Assembly: GCA_037176845.1 (NCBI GenBank)
Contig: JAYKXP010000011.1
Span: forward strand, 186,001-250,000
Reading direction: 5' to 3'
Source of the DNA: Paramarasmius palmivorus
Lineage: Eukaryota > Basidiomycota > Agaricomycetes > Agaricales > Marasmiaceae
DNA length: 64,000 nucleotides
Part shown: in pieces, positions 20,981 to 32,269 of the stretch
Numbering within the stretch: the stretch's first letter is position 1
Layout: every line of letters begins with the position of its first letter
Position numbers and translations under genes: made by a program
Notes under the pieces: model-generated
Told to the model about the DNA's origin: nothing
Databases searched by the model: none
What the model saw: the letters and a program-made list of their open reading frames with translations, nothing else

Positions 20981-22575
20981 CTACCCATCCCAATCCACGT
21001 TCTCTACCACCGCCCTTAACTCTGCTACCCAGTCTTCAGAAAGATTCCGACAGTACCTCAACACCAGCTTCGAGATTCCTACACCAGTTTCGGCTCGTAA
21101 CCTCAAACCACGAATGAGAGAATCAATAAGAAACTCAGCTTCGGAGTGACCTGCCAACCGGCTTCCAAATTCCACGAAGTCGAGATGAACAGACCGCAAT
21201 GACGGTAATTTGCAGGATAAGCTCGAGCCACTGTCTTCCGCGTTGCTCCCATGGGAATGGGATGATGTATCTAATGATGGGATACCTAGACCTCTGGGAT
21301 TATTGATTAGGAACGAAAATCGGCGGTTTTTAGGACTACGCACGTCAACAGCGGTTTACCAGTACATTCAAGTGCGCAGCTTGCCATTTTTGCCACAGAA
21401 AGGCGGCGATCACCTTCTACCCGAAGAGCCGCAACTTCAGCCAAAGGTACTGCACCCAATAATGACTCGACCACTTCTCCGACTGAATCATTGTATCTAA
21501 AGGCCAATTCCATACAGAGCTTGAAATCTGGATCAAGGCAGGGATATGCGAGGATTTCTCCCTGTACGGAAGAATAGCAAGCAATGGTGAGATCGATTTT
21601 CCGCCCATAAACACCTGAAGAGTCAAAGACAGGCCCACGGCAGTCGATTGTAAGGCCTTTCACTGCTTCTAGACGACGACAGCGGCTGGAAACATAGGCA
21701 ACAATGCGAGGTAACTGATTGAAGAGCGAGTGAGCGTGGTTGTTTCCATGTGAATTGGTCCTGCATGTCATCGCTACTTTAGTCGCACTGGAGAGCGAAA
21801 TGTGGTCAAGGAAATGGAAACATCGAAATGATTCATCGGTGATGTCGAGGTGGATTAGGTTGGGTAGATGGATGATCTTGGATATCGTTGAATCTAGGAC
21901 TTCTGGGAGGGCATCGACGAGATGCAATGTCTCGATGCTCCTCATGCCCATAAGAGCCCCCAGTAGCTGCATTTCGGTCGGACGGTAGCCACCGGAGTCT
22001 GAGATAAAAGTGAAGGAGCGGAGGCCTCTGAATAATGGAGAATCCCATGCCAGGATGGATCGATCAAGATAGAGGTTGGTTAGCACTGGAGTACCATTAC
22101 GGAGGAAATCTGCGGAGAACGTGTACGGTTTCTCTGACCTATAGCCTGTGATGGTCAAGGAGTGGAGCGCTTTGGCATCTTTACATGAAAGACGTGTCGA
22201 TAGTATCTTCAACTCCGAGGTCTTCATTGAAACCAGGGTAAGGCTACCGATCCGATCCATCTGCTCAAATAACAGAGGGAGACCACGAGGATCATTGCCC
22301 GGAAATGCGAGTTCGAGAGCAGCTGACTTGGACCTTCGCAGCATTTCTTCTGCGAGCTTTGGTGCTCTGAAAATCGGGAAATTCCAGAGCCGGGGCTCGT
22401 TCAACGAGGCGACACGCCATGATCGACAGACGTGACTAAAGTGTAGCCATTCGATATTAGTTGGGTTGGCAAGGTGGGCGTGGTTTTTACGTTGCCAGGT
22501 AGTACAATGCCAGAAGATTCGGAGAAGGATTTCTATAGGTAGTTGGGATATCGATACGTTATTGTTAGTGTTCAT
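20981..22575 (-). CDS. F-box protein with LRR-like C-terminus
   Basis: Two exons (22575-21344 and 21293-20981; GTGCGTAG donor) give about 514 residues. An F-box near the N-terminus reads SQLPIEILLRIFWHC, then WLHFSHVCRSWRVASLNEPR with the usual VCRSWR...LW arrangement. The rest is a series of degenerate leucine-rich segments (LTNLYLDRSILAW, SIETLHLVDALPE, LPNLIHLDITDES), ending with SVHLDFVEFG and KLVLRYCRNL. Such proteins recruit substrates to SCF ubiquitin ligases; mushrooms have hundreds, and targets are unknown. Directly upstream (22660-22577) a minus-strand frame reads KLKEIDEQIAHLEDELRRLK, the coiled coil that normally precedes the F-box in this family. It is one base out of frame with the F-box ORF, so the true start may be further upstream and a base may be missing or extra near 22575. 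Confidence 0.82.
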
Positions 22576-22660
22576 GTTTCAATCGTCTAAGCTCGTCTTC
22601 CAGGTGTGCGATTTGTTCGTCGATTTCCTTCAATTTCACGGCCGACGTCGATGAGATAGA

Positions 22661-23306
22661 AGTATTCACTAGAACTTTGCGTTAGAAAGTTGACAAGGTT
22701 GATAGGATAGATCCAAACAAACTGCTTTCCAAGGTGGATGAACCTCACGGCTGTAGAGCAAGAGGCAACCGTGAGAATCCAAACAAAACTTGACACACAA
22801 CCACCACGTTGACAAGAAGCTGCAAGAAGTACTTCGTTCGCCTGATATGGAGTTCCCTATGTATGAGTTTTGACGTTCACAGCGGTACGTCACCGTATTT
22901 TCTTTGCTGAGATTCCTCTGACTAGATTATGACGACGCAAAGACGGAGTTCTTAGAAGTTCAACGTTCAACCAGCTCAGACTAGATTACCTCTACCTTAG
23001 GCGATGAAATGGATCAGCTTTGACCAATGGATTCGGTATTTCCCTCTCAGCCAACAAGATTGGTTTATGAAATATCTAGGAGGAAGGACCTGTTTAGGAA
23101 TCTATCAATCTATAACTTTGCCAGATGCATTCACTGTCACTTGAAAAAAGCTAATACAAAGCCAGGCCAGGTTACTGTGGTGCCGTATGGATAGAAGTCT
23201 CATGATCGAGGAAGTTGAGTTTCGTTTAGGGCAGGTTCTTGTACGCGTCTCAGATGTGTCAGTGTTAACCGACTCCGCCTCTTGCTCCCTTACTACCACC
23301 ACCCCG
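22661..23306. other. Divergent intergenic region, F-box gene / MYND gene
   Basis: The F-box gene (minus) and the MYND gene (plus) diverge from here. No additional gene was recognised. An AG acceptor at about 22673 in front of the F-box coiled coil hints at an upstream 5' exon that could not be located. Confidence 0.4.
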
Positions 23307-25091
23307 ATGCCCTCCTCAGATAGAGAACTTGTTTACATCAATAATTTTTGCTTTTGTCGCGCTCATGGCTCAGAAAACTGTAACATCTGCTGCTTCGACT
23401 TCCGTATGGGCAACAATTATATGATCGAGGACCAGCTTTCAACTGTGTTACCTGGAATGACCCCCGATACTCTTTTTGTGCGGTCTGTTTCTCACACGAC
23501 GGGACAAGCGCACTGATAATAGATACTCGCAGGATCGCGCCCCCTTTTCCAACGTTATTGGTGATATAGCCCTTGAAGCTGGCACCAACGCTGACAACGA
23601 TCCTCATTATCAATGTCGGCAGCATCGAACTGTCGACTGTAACACATGTTTCAACTGGGCCCAACTCATCGCAACAAGCTTGAACAGCCCCGCCGCTTCG
23701 AACAATCGAATCCCTATCACTTCATCCAGGATGGAGAAACTGGGATTGCTTGCTGCCATGGGTGTCGAGCTTTCACCAAACACGCGTCTTCCTGAACACG
23801 ATATTGACAAGAAGCTCTCAATTGCCATCGACTCCGCTCAGTCCCTCAGAAAGACGATTAACGAACTCCCCATAAACCCTTCTTCTTTTCCGTCATGGCC
23901 GACTGGTGGTGACAGGCCTTCTTTGGCCGATTCTGTCAAACGCATCAGCTTTGTAGAAAGAGACACTTTAATGCGCGCTGCATCACAAGGCAGAAGACCT
24001 TTTCGGCTATACGAGAACGCTTTCATGGATCTCCGACAGTCGATTATCAGCCTAGGCCGTTGTTTTGAAAACGGTAAACGAAATGTTGTTATACAGGATA
24101 AGGATCAACACCATGCCATTTGTATGCGGGTATGTGATTCTTTCACTTGAAAGACGTCCGTAGTGCTTACTTCGTACGTGCAGATTATCGAAGTGCGCGA
24201 GATAAAGCCCAGAGTTCCCATGTTCGTCGTTTGCTACGGAAGACATACCCCAAACACCCCGATGAGCCTCGCGTTCAATTGGTTATCGGACGTGATCAGT
24301 GGTGGAGTTCCACCCTGGAGTATTACATATCTACACCTGAAGAGCAGAACCTCATCCTCATGTTTTTGGACCAGAATGCTCAGCGTCTTGCGCCAAACTA
24401 TCGACCTGCTCGGAGAACCCCAGAGTCAACATTCATGATCTCGTTCCTCTTACCCACGGGACCTGTCAGCCAATTCGACATAGGGCGCCTCATCAACTAC
24501 CCTGGGTGCGTTCTCTGTGGCAAAGCTTCTACGAGTCGTTGTTCCCAGTGCCGTTCTGTCGAGTATTGCGGTGCAGGTAAGCATGTCCCTCTTTGCTCAA
24601 TGGTAATGCCTAACATATCTTCAGACTGTCAAACTTTCGACTGGAAAGAACACAGGGCGATGTGTAATGCACTGAAAGGCGGAACCTGGCGTCCACTTCC
24701 CTTCTCTTTCCAACATCATGCCTCGACAGTACACGCTGCTAACTCCAGGGTTCCCCTGGAGATTATTACTATGAACATGCACGACTCGATGACGGAAGAG
24801 CCTAGAACTGTCGAATTTGGTATCGCTCCGAATGTACATGCCGACAAGACCTTCATGATCAAGATTCAACGTCCTCTGGATAACAATGGAACTCCAGGTG
24901 CTATGCTGATCTATGACCAGCTGAGGAGCATGATGGTCTACGTCAATCAGAACGAGGATCCAAGGACGTATGATGAAATCATGCAGGAAATGGGAACTCA
25001 GCTCAAGATATATCGATGGGCGAAGAGGACCGGAGACAAGGAGTTCAGTGTCTGCCTCGATAGAGCGCCGGTTAAAGTTCCTTCTTGGTAG
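23307..25091 (+). CDS. MYND-type zinc finger protein
   Basis: Four exons: 23307-23477, 23533-24129, 24184-24576 and 24625-25091, about 540 residues. The N-terminus is Cys-rich (INNFCFCRAHGSENCNICCF; later CRQHRTVDCNTCFNW). A MYND finger lies around residues 365-405: CVLCGKASTSRCSQCRSVEYCG, interrupted by an intron, then DCQTFDWKEHRAMC, so the C-C, C-C, C-C and H-C ligand pairs are complete. MYND fingers mediate protein-protein contacts, often with proline-rich partners in transcriptional regulation, and many uncharacterised fungal proteins carry one. The frame shifts once in exon 3 at the C4 run 24248-24251: before it the frame reads REIKPRVPMFVVCYGRHTP, after it KHPDEPRVQLVIGRDQWW. One extra C would restore it. 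The ATG chosen is the last before the first Cys block. Confidence 0.75.
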
Positions 25092-25199
25092 AGCTTGTTC
25101 GTATACGCTATCGCAGTGTTTTCTTGCCAGAGTATTCACATCTAATGTATTCACCTGTACTCTACCAACGATAATCAATACGGTAATAACAAACATCCT

Positions 25200-26962
25200 T
25201 TAGAGATTGGCTGCCTGTACAGGCGGGAACCCAATCTTCCTCTCGGCCCAATCCCGAATTAACATCCCAGCAATGGCTGTTGCTGGTGGAACTCTGAAAG
25301 GTGGTTCACCTTCCTGAACAGTTTCCACCAGGCCATCCTTCTGCTTGGCAACAATGTTAGGATCGGAATGAGCCAAAGCACCAGCACCCTCTCCAGGATT
25401 CTGTTGGTTCTGTTGCCGCCAGCGTTCTTGCTGTTCACGTAGTGCCGCTGCTTGCTGCTGCTCGTCAAGTTTCTCCTTCTGAGAGAACTTCTTGAAATCG
25501 AGCTTTGTGCCGGTCTGGTGCTCTAGAACTGCGAGGATCTCATCACGGGTGTACCATTTGGCGTCTAGAGGTGGGCTTCAGGATGCAGTCTTTGGTATCG
25601 AAAAGAGAATGACAACGTACCCATCAGTTCGTTATCCAAGTCGGTTCGTATCGGTTTCGTCGAGTCTGCACGAGCGTAGTATCCGACCATGAGGTTCGCA
25701 GGGTACGGCTATTCAATGAGATAATTTAGATGCGATTGGCCGGGAATATAGAATATATACGCATACCCAAGGTTGTGCTGAATGATAGGTCACATCCCAA
25801 ACACGCACACCAGCCTCTTCCCACATTTCTCGCATGACTGAATCCTCGAAGGATTCTCCAGGTTCAATGAAACCTGCGAGCGCCGAATAAAATTTGAGTG
25901 GGAATTTTCTCTGTAAGTTGTGCATCTCGTTAGTCCGTGTAAGGAAGGAAGAGTATACAGGAATACACGTGCACTTCTACCAAGGAGAACCTTCTCGCCA
26001 CTCTGGTCGATGGCAATCATGATGACGACGGCATCGGTTCGTGGATGGGTATAGTTATTGAGTCCTTTACTTCGACGGGAGTGAGATTCAACGTGGGCTT
26101 AGAGATGGAATTGCGCGTACCCAGAAGGACATGGCTTCTTCCCTTCAGCATGGTTATCTCCCCAAGGCAGTAAAAGCCGCGTACACGAAAGCTTCCAGCC
26201 TCCCCACATGGAGTATTGGGGTGCCCCACATCCGGCGCAGAACTAGTGCCAAAGCGTCAGAAAAACTCTCAATGGTTAAGCAGAAGCGAACCTTGTGCCT
26301 AAAGTTCCAGTCGACCATACTCCTCGCCTCGGCGAACACAGCAGCCTCAAACCCATCCAGTAACCCCATCGCTGACCTCGGCTCGCCCCACTCAAGCTTC
26401 ACGTTGTCCTCCTTTCAGCTACTTTGAGCGCTCCATCAACTTGCGACTCTTCCAGGTCACCAACATCAACCGCGAAGTATGGTGTACCCTCCAACTTGTT
26501 CACAACAGCTTCCACATCCTCTTTAAACTCCGTTTCGGGCAACGCACTTCCGTGACCGGTTTCATGTAGACCGAGGAAAACGACGGGAACACCAAGATGT
26601 CTCGCGGCTTCTGTATGGTGCGTGATGTCTGATTGAGATAAGAGTTCGCCTGCTCTCTGCGATTGGCCAAAGTACGGAGAAGGACCAAGGAGAGGAAGAA
26701 GGGTTCGTGTAGGAAGATACGCAAGCTTCTTCTTAGCCTCAGTATTTGACTGTGGAGACGTAAGAAGTGGTTGGACCAGCTTTAAACAGAAGCCATCGAG
26801 TGTTCGGCGAAGCAATTATGGCGTTGAGGAATTTGTGAGAAGGCCGAAGCCATGAGAGACGGTTGAGTGGTGAACCGCTGAAGAAATTAGTCGGTCTGTG
26901 AACGCAATCATCGTCAGATACGGTGAACAGAAGAAATGCTTGAAAACGTACGTGTAGTTCAT
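25200..26962 (-). CDS. NPY1: NADH pyrophosphatase, NUDIX family (Npy1/NUDT12-like)
   Basis: A tiny first exon (26962-26952, MNYT) joins at 26895 to NFFSGSPLNRLSWLR, the family N-terminus. Next come PYFGQSQRAGELL and GTPYFAVDVGDLEE, then a zinc ribbon (FCAGCGAPQYSMWGGWKLSC ... KKPCPS), then the NUDIX box GFIEPGESFEDSVMREMWEEAG with the G-x5-E-x7-RE-x2-EE-x-G pattern, then YHSAQPWPYPANLMVGYYA, the segment specific for NADH pyrophosphatases. The protein ends in Ala-Asn-Leu, close to the Pro-Asn-Leu peroxisomal signal of human NUDT12. The enzymes split NADH, and NAD caps on RNA, into nicotinamide mononucleotide and AMP. Two frame breaks: about 26776 (GGTCCAACC, one C too many) and about 26411 (one G missing). 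The 3' end is 108 bp from the convergent MYND gene. Confidence 0.85.
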
Positions 26963-27467
26963 GGTGGATAAGGAAAGAAATGTCCTCGATTGCGAGGCTG
27001 ATGAAGGATTATCGACATGACGCGTAGCTGAATCAGCCAATACGGCTTTTCGGGTATGTTTCCTCCATGTGTACTCCGGATTCCGCAAAGGCAATTGAGA
27101 TGACCAATGTTGAACGGAAAGCGGCCGAGCTCGATAAGCAAGCTGAATGTTTTGCTTAGAGAAAACTTGCCAGCAAGGTGATGGCGGAGAGAAAGTCAAG
27201 GGTCTAGCTGGCATTTACGCGATATATACAGTTCATTAATGACATCCATCCGTAGGTAATCCGTGTCATCAGTCAAATCATAGCAGTATACATAAGGATA
27301 ATAAAACACCGTTGTGCGTCAAGAAGGGCCCGAGCAAAGAAACAAGTCTGATGCAGGGTTCAAGAAGAGTGCGAGAGTGCAAGAAGAGCATGGTGCAACA
27401 AACGACAACGAAAGCGAAAGCAGAATATGAGACGTGACTGGTAACTCGTGAGGTGGTCGTATCCGTA
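26963..27467. other. Upstream region of NPY1, with a TATA box
   Basis: The open frame of NPY1 exon 1 runs upstream to an ATG at 27214. TATATATC (27228-27221, minus strand) lies only 7 bp before that ATG, so transcription would normally start after it; this favours the ATG at 26962. A separate minus ORF at 27278-27553 with a hydrophobic tail overlaps the end of the next gene and is not supported. Confidence 0.45.
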
Positions 27468-29034
27468 TCAGTGTTCACTAGCCCGGTGACTAGGTCTAGA
27501 GTGTCGTCTGAGATAGGAAGCTCGTGCATTGAGGTATAGAGTCGTAGATTCATCGTCAGGTGAGTTGCCTCCTTGTGAGGCTTTTGCGTGAAGATCGCAT
27601 ACTTCTAGAAAATCGAAGGTGGCCTGTGGATTGTCTCAGCATGGGTATTGACCATTCGGTAGTAGAAGACGTACATCGAACTTGAAAGCGATATCAGCAA
27701 GCTTTCTGTGATGCTCTGTGAGTTTGGTGGTGATATAGTTGAGTCTCTTTGGCTGTAGCAGGGTATAGTGTGTCGACACCCTTTCCAGCCGAGACAAAGT
27801 TCTGTTTAACAGGTGTTAACTAACGTCGTCCGCATCGGAAAGAAGGGTATCGAACCTGTGAAGTGATAGGAGCCTATTCCGGAAGCCGAGGCGCTTTGGC
27901 CCACTGAGAAAGTTCCATTTCTCGTTCGGCACGTAGAGACCGCGGTAGACAGAATTTCTGACTCTTGAGAGAGATTCTATGATCCGATTGCAAAGTCCAT
28001 TATCATCCTGCCGAGAGGGAGCCAAAAACGAAAAGCTCTATTGTGGAAGGTCAACTCAATAGAGAGAAAAACTCCGAGGAAGACTCACATCACACAGAGA
28101 CCTGATCTTGTTGAGACACTGATTCACCACTGGCTCCTCTCTCAGAAACGATGAGAAGCCAGAAATGTCGTGTTCCACAGTAGAGAGGGGAGACAGAGTC
28201 GGGAGCTCGCTCTCCAGATCTTCTTCATCGAGCTCGCTACTTGCAATCGAAGAAGGTAAATGGATGACCAACTGAGTTTTGCGAACTTCGGGGCCTGTTG
28301 GCGTAGAATGAACATTCCAGTACAAAGGCGACCGAGGGAGGTTCTACTCTAGGCTTGAACGGCTGAGGTGTGGGTGGCGGTGTTGTTTCAATGGGTAACA
28401 TCGCATGAGAACTTGAAGAGGATGACGAAGAGGAATATGGTCCGACATGGCCATTGAACTCGATATCCGATGAATCCGTTTCGTCGGGAATCTCTTGTAT
28501 GTGTCCAGTCGGAACGTACATCGGTCTTCCCGCTTCATCTGTCGTCCAACCTCCCACGTGCTCGTATCCTTCTAGAGCGCGTCGAGGTTCTGGATCCAAC
28601 GATGGGAATAGGTTGGTTAATTTAGGAGGGGCTGATGTGAAAACGGGGTTATCGGTAGGCCCTTGGAACAATCCCAGATCGTTCGTGTGATAAGTTACGT
28701 GTTCTCCTTGAATAGAAGTCAAGGGTACATGAGGGGAAGTATTATGTGCAAACGGATGAATGACGCGTTGAGTCGGGAGGGGGTCGACGGCGCAAGGCCA
28801 GGGTCCAATGTCAACATCTTCCTCGTCCTCTTCTTCTTCAACAGGCGGCTGCAGTATAGGAAATGAAGGCAATTCTGTACTTGCTGCCAGGTCTGAGAGA
28901 ACGCCTCTGTGAGTAGACGTTGGTGTATCGTTTCCACTAGTTGGCCGCATTTGTACGTGCCGTTGAGGTCTAGTATCATGGCCATTGCCTGTTGGTGGCG
29001 ATGTTCGGGGAGATTTCCGAGAATATGAAGACAT
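27468..29034 (-). CDS. Conserved basidiomycete protein of unknown function
   Basis: I do not recognise a domain. The N-terminal half (from MSSYSRKSPRTS; alternative in-frame starts at 29115 and 29160) is disordered, rich in Pro, Thr and acidic runs, with GWTTDEAGRPMYVPTGHIQE as its most structured part and a poly-Ser tract. The C-terminal half looks globular: SPLYWNVHSTPTGPEVRKTQ, DISGFSSFLREEPVVNQCLN, RVRNSVYRGLYVPNEKWNFL, RFDTLLSDADD, then RLERVSTHYTLLQPKRLNYI and KLADIAFKFDVRLLLPNGQY. A Tyr-Trp-Asn-Val-His start and a helical tail suggest a conserved fold shared by related fungi, but this is inference. The frame changes near 28340 (between FKPRVE and LPRSPLYW) and again in the last part, where splice sites are uncertain, so exon structure after about 27830 is not firm. 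Confidence 0.55.
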
Positions 29035-29839
29035 TCCTGTGGCGTAGAATGGAACTGGGTGGTATGACCGTATGTGAAAGGTGTCCTCGACTGGTGACTG
29101 CACAAAGAGATACATCGTGGTGAGCCGTGTCCGGTTGGAGGTAAAAGATGATGGTACCAACAGAGTCCTTGTCTTCCTTTTGACGCTTTATACTCGTAGC
29201 AACCTTCTCTTGTTTTGTTCTGGTACAATAAGCATGACCAGATGCGGATCAAATGAGTGAATTGGAACCGTTGGCAGGTCCACAGAGGTATCAGTTCTGG
29301 TGGTTTGACTGGCAATCCACTGTACTGGCCTCAAAAGAGAAGAGAAGACGACAGGAAGCGACTTGGGGCAGTCGGTATAAATGACGTGTCGGACGAAAGG
29401 AAGAAGGGATGGTACGACAGTACTCGGCCTAAGCGCGTCATTTAGGCGCGGTAACCGAAAAAATAGGACAGATAAACTCTCGAGATTCTTCAGAGAAGAC
29501 GATTACTGCTCTGAAGCCTGCGATGCTGGACATGCTGGTAGAGAAAAGAAGGGATTGATAGCCGTGGAAGGCACGTTGCAAAGAAGGAACAAGGTGCAAA
29601 AAGTTAAGAATAATAATACAGCAGGCAGCCAAGCGACGGGCGGTGTCATCTTATCTTATCGCTTCTCCCGCAAATGCCAAAAAATGCCAAAAATGAAAGC
29701 ATGCATCCATACAAAAAAAACCTTTTTAAGTTACAAAGGAAGACACAAAGCAATAAAAGTAGTATGCTAGTAGGGTATTCATAGTCTGGGAACTGTCCAT
29801 CGTGTAAGTATCAAATTGAATAAATTTGACAGATATTGT
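29035..29839. other. Intergenic, no assignable gene
   Basis: Upstream DNA of the orphan gene and downstream DNA of the F-BAR gene, both on the minus strand. The stretch 29580-29760 is A-rich on the plus strand. No gene was recognised. Confidence 0.5.
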
Positions 29840-31677
29840 TCAGAAAAGCCGAACAAAGTTGCTCGGGAACACATGTCTTCCTTCAACCCTTCTGTTCTCA
29901 TCCAACAGTTCACCACTCCACCACCCGTCATCGGGAGTGGCCGTGACAGCAATAATATCCCCTGCCTGGAAGCTAAACTCCTCATCTATCGTGGCAGTAT
30001 AATCATAGAGCGCTTCCACTACATAACGAGACTCATGTCAAAATCCACATGCAACCATGAGAAGCAATTGACTCACCATAGAATAATATGGGTCTTGCGG
30101 GATCGTCATCGTTCCTGGGAGGATCCGGGGGCGGTGGCGCCGCTTGTTCGTTCATGGGGTATGGAGCCTGAGGAGGCTGAGGTGGTAAAGGTTGAGATGC
30201 ACGACGAGTCAAATTGGCACCTCCATGTCCACCATACCCGTTACTCTGATACGAAGTCGGGGGTTTAGTAGCAGGTGGTGGTGGCGGCGGCTCTTGTACC
30301 GGAGGTGGCGGAGCGACGGGAGGCTGAGAAACCTGTGGAGGCATTCGACTGTTCGAAGCTTGTGATTGTTGTGTGATTGGTGCCTGTTGCGCCGGAGGTG
30401 GTACTGCGACAGGCAGAGCATTTTGGGGTGGTGGTGCCTCCTCTGCAATCGGAGAGTTGTAAGCAGCCTGCGGTGGACGGCGTGATTTACGTTGAAAGTT
30501 TGCAGGTCTGGTCGAAGTGGTGAGTGGGGGTAGATTCCCCGGCAGAGACGTGGTGGACGAAGAGGCGTCGTGCGGCAGCTGCATTACCTCGGGTGGATTG
30601 GGTATCGCATTTCCTGTACCGTATTCCTGAACGAAATGTTCGAGATCACGGTCCGTTTCTAGCTGATCGAGCACGGTTCGAATGGCCTCACACGACTGGG
30701 GAGCAATTTATTATTCGTCCATCCATCCATGTAAGAAATGGCACTTACCACATCGTCGGCAACGCAAACGACAGATACAGCATTCGCGTATGCCCAGAGA
30801 TTGTCCTTCATGAAATCGAACCTCTCCTCTTCCATATCCTGACACGAATCACAGAAATCCTTCCAATCGTTCTCCCAGCTGGGCAGAGAGTCTGCCAGAA
30901 CCTTGCAGAAGTTGGCATAGTCCTTCTCATTGGCGCCAACTGTCTGCTCTGCCCTCTTCAGCTTGGACTTGATCCGTTCCAAATCCGGCGCGTTCTGCTC
31001 GATTTGAGCAGAGTATGAAGCGATACGCAACCGATCACCCTCATATTTTTCCCTAGCCTTGACAACATACGACTCTTGAGCTTGCTTCGTTTTGAACTTC
31101 TTTTCCACGGGGTTCTGAACAGCTCTACGATGCTCGATTTGCTTGTTTAGCAGAGCAGTGGTAGGGTCCTCCATCTCGCTTCTAATTTGCTGAGAAAGAT
31201 CCAAATGTGCCTTGGCCATCTTCTCGGTCTCCGTATGTAGTGTATCCAGTGCATTTCGGAGCTCCCTGATAGAAGAAAATAAAAATCGGTCAAAAAACTA
31301 AACACCGTATACAGTTCGGATAAAAACTCAACTTACCCAGTCTCATCTTTTCCTAAAGCAGGACGAGAAAGTTCATACAGCTTCTTTGCGTATTCTTCTT
31401 CAATCGCCGCCCTTGATAAAGCCCATCATCAGTAACACTCGATGCCCACAACCCAAAGTATACACGCACCTCTCTTTCCAAAAAGTCCTCAACGCATCTG
31501 TAGTTCGCGCTGCCCTCTCATCCTCGCGAACAAAATGTTCGGTCCAGCGTCCCCAATCCCCCAAAACGAATTACAGAAATCCCTCGAAGTGCTGCCATTG
31601 TAGAGGTCGACCCCGGGTGATTTTGCGACAGCGTATTTAGCAAGAGACGAGGCTGAAGACTGCGTCCTTACAGCCAT
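29840..31677 (-). CDS. F-BAR and SH3 domain protein, Cdc15/Imp2/Hof1-like
   Basis: Starts MAVRTQSSASSLAKYAVAKS, then FCNSFWG and an F-BAR domain (REDERAARTTDALRTFWKER; EEYAKKLYELSRPALGKDE; MAKAHLDLSQQIRSEMEDP; EKKFKTKQAQESYVVKAREK; KRAEQTVGANEKDYANFC; SWENDWKDFCDSCQDMEEER). A long proline-rich linker with several PPPP runs follows, and the C-terminus is an SH3 domain (VVEALYDYTATIDEEFSFQA; DDGWWSGEL; HVFPSNFVRLF). This order is that of the Cdc15/Imp2/Hof1 group, which bends the plasma membrane and recruits formins at the cytokinetic ring and septum. One break: the C5 run 31558-31562 (G5 on the coding strand) needs one more base to connect FWG to DWGRWTEHFVREDER. The ends otherwise fit the family well. 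Confidence 0.85.
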
Positions 31678-32269
31678 GGTGCAAGACGATGACGATAGGA
31701 ATGTGGCTTCAGAACGCACGAGACGTTGACAAGGGTATGGGAGGCAGGTAGAGTTTGGCTTCAATTTTGATCATCTCGACTTCCGTTGATGGCTGTGTCA
31801 ATCGGATACTTGATATTTTGCCGGGACCCACACTGCCAGTGTTAAGCAGTTCATCCTCGAGGCTCTTGTACTGCATCGTCGTCGTCTCGAATTGTGCGAG
31901 ATCGACAACTGCAATGCTTGCTCGTTCCTCCTTGATGGCCCAGACGAAGGACAGAGGCTTGCGTCCGGCAGAAGCTGGGGCAATGCATGGGCATCAGCGG
32001 AACACGTGGAGTACTCTGCTTTTCCCATTCATTTTTTCTCAAGTCTGATGCATGTTTCAGCAGCTAAAAAACGGCTACTGGGACGAATGGCCGTCAGTCA
32101 CCGATTCATCACAGGTACAGGAACGCTCGCAAGGAACTGATAATACATTTGAACGTAAAGTACATACAGGGAGACTATAAGCGTCCTGCGCCAAATACTA
32201 CAGTACAAGACTAGAAATGTACACATTTGTCCGTGCATCAAGCCACCGAATCACCAAAATCAACCCACA
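31678..32269. other. Intergenic, no assignable gene
   Basis: Lies upstream of the F-BAR gene and downstream of the kinase gene. Overlapping plus and minus ORFs of 63-97 codons occur here but none shows a motif. Confidence 0.5.

Noticed and set aside
20691..21149. 152-codon plus-strand ORF
   Set aside because: Much of it is antisense to the last F-box exon, which has clear family support; the remainder shows no domain.
27278..27553. Minus ORF with a hydrophobic stretch that could be a membrane protein
   Set aside because: Its frame overlaps the tail of the orphan gene, it lacks an upstream exon and no related sequence is known to me.
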